Positions 57,917 to 64,000 of a DNA stretch of 64,000 nucleotides are shown one piece after another. Below the pieces are notes generated by a model. That model ran no database searches and was not told the DNA's origin. It worked only from the letters and a program-made list of their open reading frames with translations. The stretch spans positions 124,001 through 188,000 of the forward strand of contig CAJJZS010000003.1 in assembly GCA_905197685.1 (NCBI GenBank), given 5' to 3'. Source of the DNA: an uncultured Oscillospiraceae bacterium. Its GTDB lineage: Bacteria > Bacillota > Clostridia > Oscillospirales > Ruminococcaceae. Position numbers and translations under genes: made by a program. Numbering within the stretch: position 1 is the stretch's first letter; each line of letters starts with the position of its first letter.

Positions 57917-59425
57917 TTACCGAATGTTTTCTTTCAGCAGACGCCCTAAATCAATCAGGATATCATCCGGCTGCATGAAATATTCCGACATTCTTTCTGC
58001 GCAGCGATCGGCGGCGGCTCCGTGCAGATAAACTGCGCTGACAGCCGCATCGAACGGATTCATTCCCTGAGAAATCAAAGAGGTGAGAATACCGGTGAGA
58101 ATATCTCCGCTTCCGGCTTTGGCAAGACCGGGATTTCCGGTTTGATTGATAAAGGTTCTGCCATCCGGAGCGGCAATAACGGTGTGCGCTCCCTTTAACA
58201 CAATCACTGCGTTCAGCTGAAGCGCAAGCTCCTGCGCACAGAGCAGCGGAGCTTTTTGAATCTCCTTGACACTGGTGCGGCAAAGATTTGCCATCTCTCC
58301 GAAATGCGGGGTGAGTACAACGGGACATTTTGCCTCCGATACAATGGATATGTCCATTGCAAGGTTGTTTATTCCGTCCGCATCAATGACCACAGGACAT
58401 TTTGCAAGGTATAAAACTTCTTCCAAAATGCCGCGCTGCCGCTGACCGGTTCCCATTCCGCAGCCGATAGAAACAGCGGATACGCCGTTTAACGCTGCGG
58501 CAACATCAGCTGCCGTTTCGATAAAGCAGAAGGGGGACTGAATCAGGCTTGGAGCAACAATGGGGTAAATTGCCTGCGGCACAGCGGTGACAACATATCC
58601 GGCTCCGCTGCGCATTGCAGCAGTGGAGGAAAGGACAGCCGCTCCGGTGCAGCCGATGCCTCCGGCAATATTGAGCAGCTTGCCGGAGGAGGTTTTATGA
58701 GCGTTATCCTCTTTTTGCGGAATTTTAGCATAAACAAAGCTGTCATCTGCAACAAAATGATTTTGCTCCAAATCGGAGTAGGAAAGAGGGTCGATTCCAA
58801 TTGAAGCGAGCGTTGTTTTGCCTAACTGAGGAAGATATTTCGGGAGAAGGTGGGCAGGTTTATAGCTGTCAAAGGCGATGGTAAAGTCTGCGTTGACAGC
58901 CTCCTGCGCTGCTTCTCCGGTATCGCAGTTGATTCCGCTTGGAATGTCCAGAGAGAATACCGCAGCGATTGCGGAATTTATCATAGAGGTAATCTGGCGG
59001 CGGCGAGCATCAATTTCTCCGTGAAATCCGCTGCCGAACACAGCATCAATAACAATATCCACATCAACAACAGCGCCGCCGACAAGTTCCGGTTCGTCCT
59101 CAAAGGATAAAACAGGCAGTTCCATCATGCGGGCAAGATAGAGCATCTTGGCTGCGTCTTCGGTTTTAGGTTCCCCGTCGGCGAGCACAATGGTGACATT
59201 TGCCCCATGTTCGCTTAATTTTCTGGCAACCACAAAGCCGTCGCCGCCGTTGTTCCCTTTTCCGCAGAACACAACGCAGTTCAGTCCGTTGACATCATGC
59301 AAGGTGTCTAAAATAAACTGTGCAGCCGCGCAGCCCGCGTTTTCCATTAAACGCAGGTAACTCATCTGATATTGAATAGAATTTTGTTCGATTTGTTTCA
59401 TCTGTTTTGAGGTTACAATCCTCAT
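57917..59425 (-). CDS. nnrD: Bifunctional NAD(P)H-hydrate epimerase / ADP-dependent dehydratase
   Basis: The 502-residue protein has a YjeF_N epimerase domain (about 1-210, with FCGKGNNGGDGFV near 53-65) and an ADP-dependent dehydratase domain (about 225-495, with NPGLAKAGSGDILTGILTS near 432-450). It repairs hydrated NAD(P)H by epimerising and dehydrating it. The fusion of Nnr-E and Nnr-D halves is normal in bacteria. A 45-codon gene lies 15 bases upstream. Confidence 0.93.
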   Translation of the reverse strand: MRIVTSKQMKQIEQNSIQYQMSYLRLMENAGCAAAQFILDTLHDVNGLNCVVFCGKGNNGGDGFVVARKLSEHGANVTIVLADGEPKTEDAAKMLYLARMMELPVLSFEDEPELVGGAVVDVDIVIDAVFGSGFHGEIDARRRQITSMINSAIAAVFSLDIPSGINCDTGEAAQEAVNADFTIAFDSYKPAHLLPKYLPQLGKTTLASIGIDPLSYSDLEQNHFVADDSFVYAKIPQKEDNAHKTSSGKLLNIAGGIGCTGAAVLSSTAAMRSGAGYVVTAVPQAIYPIVAPSLIQSPFCFIETAADVAAALNGVSAVSIGCGMGTGQRQRGILEEVLYLAKCPVVIDADGINNLAMDISIVSEAKCPVVLTPHFGEMANLCRTSVKEIQKAPLLCAQELALQLNAVIVLKGAHTVIAAPDGRTFINQTGNPGLAKAGSGDILTGILTSLISQGMNPFDAAVSAVYLHGAAADRCAERMSEYFMQPDDILIDLGRLLKENIR

Positions 59426-59440
59426 GAAATCAGATCCTTT

Positions 59441-59578
59441 CTATTTAAGTCCACGCGCCTTTTTATGCAGCGGCGCGACATAATTCCTAAATTGATTATA
59501 GCAAGTTTTTTCGGAGCAAACAAGCGTTTTTTTGATTGCTTCAAACAGAAAACGGTTTACAGCGGTTTTTGAATTCAT
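59441..59578 (-). CDS. Small protein of 45 residues upstream of nnrD
   Basis: ATG 59578 follows AAAGGAGAG and opens 45 codons ending 15 bases before nnrD. The product is basic (MNSKTAVNRFLFEAIKKTLV, then Cys-containing and Lys/Arg-rich to the end), with no signal or membrane segment. A -10-like TACAAT lies upstream. Family unknown; it could be a real small protein or a leader ORF. Confidence 0.45.
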   Translation of the reverse strand: MNSKTAVNRFLFEAIKKTLVCSEKTCYNQFRNYVAPLHKKARGLK

Positions 59579-59744
59579 GGTCTCTCCTTTTGTATTACAG
59601 CGAAATAAGCAGATTCTTTTCTGTATTACAGATTGTACCATAAAAGCTTTGCATGACACAATGGAATTTCCGATAAAAATAGCAGTATTTTTGGAAAAAA
59701 AGGAAAATTTAAAAGGAAAGATGAGAGATTTTCTAAAATAACTC

Positions 59745-59773
59745 TTGCAACAAAGGGAAAGATGTGCTATCCT
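59745..59773 (+). promoter_or_regulatory. pheST promoter
   Basis: TTGCAA (59745-59750) and TATCCT (59768-59773) are 17 bases apart, directly upstream of the T-box leader. Confidence 0.65.
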
Positions 59774-59780
59774 ATGGAGG

Positions 59781-60052
59781 AAATCACATAGAAACGCAAG
59801 GAACAGGAAAAGTAGCGGTTTGCAAAAATTCTTTTCAGAGAGCTTCCGTCATGGGCTGAAAGCGGAGCAGAAGGGCAAACGGTGAAGTTTCACCTGGGAG
59901 CGGTTTCTCTGAAACAAAGTAGGAGAAAACGGAGATGCACCGTTATCGGCAGAATGAAGTGTCGGCAGATGCCGAAAAATGGGTGGTACCGCGGAAAACA
60001 ACAGGCTTTTCGTCCCTGATTTTTATTGTCAGGAGCGAAAGGCTTTTTTGTA
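59781..60052 (+). promoter_or_regulatory. T-box leader of pheST
   Basis: The leader contains the conserved T-box GGGTGGTACCGCGG (59981-59994), which pairs with the acceptor end of uncharged tRNA. It also has typical stem I pieces (AGAGAGCTTCC near 59837; GGGCTGAAAGCGGAGC near 59855) and a terminator (AGGCTTTTCG...CGAAAGGCT followed by six Ts, about 60003-60049). The stretch GAAGTTTCACC (59884-59894) holds a Phe codon (TTT or TTC) at the usual specifier position, matching the genes it controls. Shortage of charged tRNA-Phe should allow read-through into pheST. Confidence 0.92.
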
Positions 60053-60106
60053 TTTATTAGGAAAAAAGTTTTTTATCCTGTCAAATGTGCAGAAAGGAAT
60101 GAAATC

Positions 60107-61126
60107 ATGAAAGCAGAATTAGAAGCGATTGAAAAAAGGGCGTTTGAAGAACTGGAACAGGCAGCCGATTTAAAGGCTTTGGATGCAGTTCGAGTAAAGT
60201 ATCTCGGTAAAAAAGGTGAGTTGACCGCAATCCTCAAACAGATGGGAAAACTTTCCGCAGAGGAAAGACCGGTTATCGGTCAGCTGGCAAACCAGATTCG
60301 CGAACAGATTGAGGAAAAACTGGAGGAAAGCAAGACCTCTTTGGAAAGCAGAATGCTTAACGAACGACTCAAAGAGGAGGCGTTAGATGTTACTTTGCCG
60401 GGCAGCAAACAGGCTTTGGGTAAAAAACATCCGATTACCACAGTATTAGATGAAATCAAGGAAATCTTTATCGGAATGGGATTTGAGGTTGCTCAGGGAC
60501 CGGAGGTAGAGCTGGATTACTATAACTTTGAAGCGCTCAATATTCCGAAAGACCATCCTGCAAGGGATACACAGGATACCTTTTATATCAACGATAATGT
60601 TGTTTTAAGAACACAAACCTCTCCGGTACAGATTCGTACTATGGAAAATCAGAAACCTCCGATTCGCATTATCGCTCCGGGACGCGTTTACCGTTCCGAT
60701 GCGTTGGACGCAACACATTCTCCGCTGTTCCATCAGATGGAAGGATTGGTTGTAGATAAAAACATCACCATGTCCGACCTGAAGGGAACACTGGAGGTTT
60801 TTGTAAAACGCCTGTACGGAGAAGATACAGTTGTTCGTTTCAGACCGCATCATTTTCCGTTTACCGAACCTTCCGCAGAGCTTGATATTCAGTGTTTCCA
60901 CTGCCACGGCGAAGGCTGCCGCTTGTGCAAGGGCGAAGGTTGGATTGAAATCCTTGGCTGCGGTATGGTGCATCCGAAGGTATTGGAAAACTGCGGCATT
61001 GACCCGGAAGAATACAGCGGATTTGCGTTCGGTATGGGCGTAGAGCGTGTTGTTATGCGCAGATATAACATTGATGACCTGCGTATGTTCTATGAAAACG
61101 ATGTTCGCTTCCTGAACCAGTTTTAG
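60107..61126 (+). CDS. pheS: Phenylalanyl-tRNA synthetase alpha subunit
   Basis: The 339-residue protein has an N-terminal coiled coil (about 1-85) and a class II synthetase core. The motif 2 region carries HSPLFHQMEGLVVDK, with a FRPHHFPFTEPS block following. The motif 3 region (GFAFGMGVERVVMRRYNIDDLR) lies near the end, described by its parts GFAFGMGVERV and RYNIDDLR. ATG 60107 follows AAAGGAATG. Works as an alpha2-beta2 enzyme with PheT encoded next. Confidence 0.97.
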   Translation: MKAELEAIEKRAFEELEQAADLKALDAVRVKYLGKKGELTAILKQMGKLSAEERPVIGQLANQIREQIEEKLEESKTSLESRMLNERLKEEALDVTLPGSKQALGKKHPITTVLDEIKEIFIGMGFEVAQGPEVELDYYNFEALNIPKDHPARDTQDTFYINDNVVLRTQTSPVQIRTMENQKPPIRIIAPGRVYRSDALDATHSPLFHQMEGLVVDKNITMSDLKGTLEVFVKRLYGEDTVVRFRPHHFPFTEPSAELDIQCFHCHGEGCRLCKGEGWIEILGCGMVHPKVLENCGIDPEEYSGFAFGMGVERVVMRRYNIDDLRMFYENDVRFLNQF

Positions 61127-61205
61127 TGAAAGAAACAACTCTGGATTTATTTTGATAAAAACTTCTCACAGTGTGAATCAGACATTTGGAAAGGAATGAA
61201 AAAAT

Positions 61206-63584
61206 ATGAATCTTTCGATGAGATGGCTGAAAGATTATGTAGATATCGGAAATGTTTCGATGAGAGATTTTTCCGAAGCGATGAGTATGTCCGGCTCTAA
61301 AGTGGAGGGTTGGGAAACCGAATTTGATGAGGTAAAAAATGTGGTAGTCGGCAAAATTTTGTCGGTAGAACCTCATCCGGATTCCGATCACCTTGTAATC
61401 TGTCAATTGGATGTCGGTCAGGAAGAACCGGTTCAGATTGTAACAGGAGCTTCTAACGTTCATGTCGGAGATTTGGTTCCGGCTGCTCTGCACAAATCTC
61501 AACTGCCGAACGGAGTAAAAATTACAAAAGGCAAGCTCAGAGGCGTTATGTCCAACGGTATGATGTGCTCTATCGGAGAATTAAACTTAACAAAGGGAGA
61601 TTTCCCGTATGCGGTAGAAGACGGTATCTTTTTAATTCAGGAAGACTGCAAACCCGGACAGGATATCGCTTCTGCAATCGGCTGCGATGATACCTGCGTG
61701 GAATTTGAGATTACTCCAAACCGCCCGGACTGCCTGTCCGTGATCGGTCTTGCACGAGAGGTTGCCGTTACTTTTGACAAACCGCTCAATCTGCATACAC
61801 CGGTTGTAAAGGGCTGCGGCGATGATATTCACAATTATCTTTCGGTAGAGGTTCAAAATAAAGAACTGTGTCCGAGATATGTTGCTCGTGTTGTAAAAAA
61901 TGTAAAGGTAGGCACTTCTCCGCGTTGGATGAGAGAACGCCTTCGCGCAAGCGGTGTTCGTCCGATTGATAATATCGTAGACATTACCAACTATGTTATG
62001 CTGGAATATGGTCAGCCGATGCACGCTTTTGACATTGAATATGTAAAAGGCAGCAAGATTATTGTCCGCAACGCGCTCAGCGGAGAAACACTTACCACGC
62101 TTGACGGTGTGGAAAGAAATCTGACCGAGGATATGCTGGTAATTGCCGATGAAGAGAAGGCCTCTGCGGTTGCCGGCGTTATGGGCGGCGAGCACAGCGG
62201 AATTACCGAAGGCACACACACCGTTGTATTTGAATCCGCTTGCTTTAAGGGCAGCTCGGTTCGTGTTACCGCAAAGAAACTGGGTATGAGAACCGAGTCT
62301 TCCGGACGCTTTGAAAAAGGTCTGGATGCGCAGAACTGCCTGCCTGCAATTCAGCGTGCCTGTGAACTGGTAGAGCTGTTGGGTGCAGGCGAGGTGGTAG
62401 ACGGTGTGATTGATATTGACAATACCGGCTATCAGCCGACTGTTTTGCATCTCGATGCAGAATGGACCAACCGTTTCCTGGGAACCGATATTTCCGAAGA
62501 GCGGATGAAACAGATTCTGACAGACCTGCATTTTGGTGTAAACGGAAATGAAATTACCGTTCCTTCTTTCCGCGCAGATGTGGAGCATAAAGCGGATATT
62601 GCCGAAGAAATCGCAAGAATTTACGGCTACAACAATATTCCTACCACAACCGCTAAGGGAAGCCCACAGGGAAAATACAGCGAGTACCAAAAATTTGAAC
62701 AGAAAATCAATCAAACCATGTTGGCGCAGGGACTGTACGAAATTATGACCTATTCTTTTGTCAGCCCGAAACAGTATGATAAGATTCGTCTGCCGAAAGA
62801 TGACCCGAAACGCAAATCGGTTGTGATTACCAATCCTCTGGGAGAGGATACCAGTATTATGAGAACCAACGCAATTCCGTCGATGATGGACATCCTCTCC
62901 AAAAACTACAACAACCGCAACGGCGCAGTTTCTTTGTATGAGATCGGAAACGAATATCTTCCGGTTGAAGGAGAAGCGCTGCCGGACGAAATTCCAAACC
63001 TTGTGTTGGGAATGTACGGTGAAAACAAAGATTTCTTTACCTTAAAAGGCGTTGTGGAAAACCTGCTGGAACTGCTGGATATCGAAGATTACGATGTGAC
63101 AGCCTGCGCAGAGGACCCGACCTTCCACCCGGGACGCTGCGCAATCCTCTCCAAAGATGGGGAAGAGTTCGGAATTATCGGAGAAGTTCATCCTTTGGTA
63201 TGCAAAAATTATGAGATAAACACCCGCGTTTATGTCGGCAAGCTGGATATGTTTAAACTTTTTGCTTTGATGAACGATGAAAAGACCTATGTTCCGCTGC
63301 CAAAATTCCCGGCATCTGCCCGCGACTTGGCGTTGCTGTGCGATGACAGTCTGCCGGTGCTGACAATGGAAAAAGCGATTAAAAATGCTGCCGGTAAGAT
63401 TCTGGAAAAAGTTGAGCTGTTCGATGTTTATAAGGGCAGCCAGATTCAGCAAGGTAAAAAGAGCGTTGCATTTAATATCACCATGAGAGCGGCTGACCGC
63501 ACCCTTACCGATGAAGAAGTAGGAGCAGCGATGAGCAGAATCCTTAAGGCGATGGAGGAGCTTGGCGCGCAGATTCGTTCTTAG
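61206..63584 (+). CDS. pheT: Phenylalanyl-tRNA synthetase beta subunit
   Basis: The 792-residue protein has an N-terminal tRNA-binding (EMAP-like) domain (about 40-155), the B3/B4 editing domain, two B5 repeats and a C-terminal anticodon-binding domain (about 698-792, starting near FPASARDLALL). It pairs with PheS and edits mischarged Tyr. It starts behind GGAAAGGAATG, 79 bases after pheS, under the same T-box control. Confidence 0.97.
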   Translation: MNLSMRWLKDYVDIGNVSMRDFSEAMSMSGSKVEGWETEFDEVKNVVVGKILSVEPHPDSDHLVICQLDVGQEEPVQIVTGASNVHVGDLVPAALHKSQLPNGVKITKGKLRGVMSNGMMCSIGELNLTKGDFPYAVEDGIFLIQEDCKPGQDIASAIGCDDTCVEFEITPNRPDCLSVIGLAREVAVTFDKPLNLHTPVVKGCGDDIHNYLSVEVQNKELCPRYVARVVKNVKVGTSPRWMRERLRASGVRPIDNIVDITNYVMLEYGQPMHAFDIEYVKGSKIIVRNALSGETLTTLDGVERNLTEDMLVIADEEKASAVAGVMGGEHSGITEGTHTVVFESACFKGSSVRVTAKKLGMRTESSGRFEKGLDAQNCLPAIQRACELVELLGAGEVVDGVIDIDNTGYQPTVLHLDAEWTNRFLGTDISEERMKQILTDLHFGVNGNEITVPSFRADVEHKADIAEEIARIYGYNNIPTTTAKGSPQGKYSEYQKFEQKINQTMLAQGLYEIMTYSFVSPKQYDKIRLPKDDPKRKSVVITNPLGEDTSIMRTNAIPSMMDILSKNYNNRNGAVSLYEIGNEYLPVEGEALPDEIPNLVLGMYGENKDFFTLKGVVENLLELLDIEDYDVTACAEDPTFHPGRCAILSKDGEEFGIIGEVHPLVCKNYEINTRVYVGKLDMFKLFALMNDEKTYVPLPKFPASARDLALLCDDSLPVLTMEKAIKNAAGKILEKVELFDVYKGSQIQQGKKSVAFNITMRAADRTLTDEEVGAAMSRILKAMEELGAQIRS

Positions 63585-63695
63585 CAGGCTGTATCAGGCT
63601 TTGGTTTTGTACAAAGCATCAGTTTCGATGTACGGAACGCAATAACCAGTTCGAAATCAATGGACGAAACTTGTTCCTGAAATGAAGAAACAATA

Positions 63696-63727
63696 CAAAA
63701 CTCCGACTGATATGGTCGGAGTTTTGC
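63696..63727 (+). terminator. Terminator of pheST
   Basis: CAAAACTCCGAC (63696-63707) pairs with GTCGGAGTTTTG (63715-63726), a perfect 12-bp stem with a 7-base loop. Confidence 0.8.
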
Positions 63728-63770
63728 TGCATAAAAGCAAAAAGGTGAGAAAATCAGAAAGGAGTTTTTT

Positions 63771-64000
63771 ATGTTAGCTTTGGAATTTGAAACGCATCAA
63801 ACCAATGAACAAGGAAAAGAAATTTTCGAGGAATATGACTGGTGGAAAGAGCTGGTAAATCAAGCGGCTCAAAAAGCCGACAGTTTTGAGATACGCGCTT
63901 GGAAGGATGAGGCAGAGGCAATCTCTGTCGGGGAATTATACGCAGAAAAACAGCAAAGCTCAACGGAGGAGATTGTATTTCGCGGAAAGCTGACACCGGA
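63771..64000 (+). CDS. Unknown protein, 3' end cut by the window
   Basis: ATG 63771 lies behind GAAAGGAG and opens a frame that runs off the window end after 76 codons. The visible part (MLALEFETHQTNEQGKEIFE at its start) is soluble and rich in Glu, Lys and Trp, with no recognised motif. Its true length is unknown. Confidence 0.65.
   Translation, partial: MLALEFETHQTNEQGKEIFEEYDWWKELVNQAAQKADSFEIRAWKDEAEAISVGELYAEKQQSSTEEIVFRGKLTP

Noticed and set aside
1..64000. CRISPR arrays, rRNA or tRNA genes, IS elements
   Set aside because: No regularly spaced repeats, no tRNA or rRNA sequence and no transposase motif were found on reading both strands.

Overview
The window looks like chromosome of a gut-type clostridial Firmicute (Clostridia, probably Oscillospirales/Ruminococcaceae-like). 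Supporting signs are moderate-to-low GC, purine-rich Shine-Dalgarno sites, the cmk-plsC-ispH/S1 gene order with ispH fused to S1 repeats, a T-box in front of pheST, a yjdF-motif riboswitch and FeoAB. The exact species cannot be read from the sequence alone.

Layout. 1-4.0 kb: ordinary host genes (partial ankyrin-like gene, YrvL-like membrane protein, AIM24, riboswitch plus yjdF, GNAT). 4.06-15.42 kb: an 11.35-kb GC-rich integrated mobilizable element. All of its genes lie on the minus strand: an Xis-like protein, a D5/P4-type primase-helicase, a small coiled-coil protein, MobC, a MOBP-like relaxase, ParA, a ribbon-helix-helix partner, a large DNA adenine methylase with a possible nuclease domain, and a large serine integrase. 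It carries an iteron-rich origin-like region, a structured RNA leader and partition-like operators, so it looks like an integrative plasmid. 15.4-29.4 kb: host housekeeping (two membrane proteins with a TetR regulator, Xaa-Pro aminopeptidase, isochorismatase-fold protein, MFS exporter, tandem GNAT, IspH-S1, PlsC, Cmk, CDF transporter, split ThrE exporter). 29.5-46.7 kb: one Wzx/Wzy-type polysaccharide operon. 46.7-64 kb: small secreted peptide, GNAT, kinase, TVP38 protein, S9 peptidase, FeoAB, xanthine/uracil-family permease, MarR-MATE pair, NAD(P)H-hydrate repair enzyme, T-box and pheST, and a gene cut by the window end.

How it works together. The element's two ends can be read to the base. 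Joining the host flanks at a shared 4-bp GACG restores an uninterrupted 304-codon host reading frame. Joining the element's ends gives an 18-bp perfect palindrome as attP. The integrase gene runs through that crossover, so its last residues differ between the integrated (43 host-encoded residues) and circular (18 element-encoded residues) forms. The polysaccharide operon encodes a 4,6-dehydratase, an aminotransferase and a phospho-sugar transferase that fit a 4-amino-4,6-dideoxy initiating sugar, plus a WbpA/B/D/E-like set that fits a 2,3-diacetamido uronic acid. Three GT4 transferases, Wzx, Wzy and a Wzz-like protein suggest a tetrasaccharide repeat, possibly zwitterionic.
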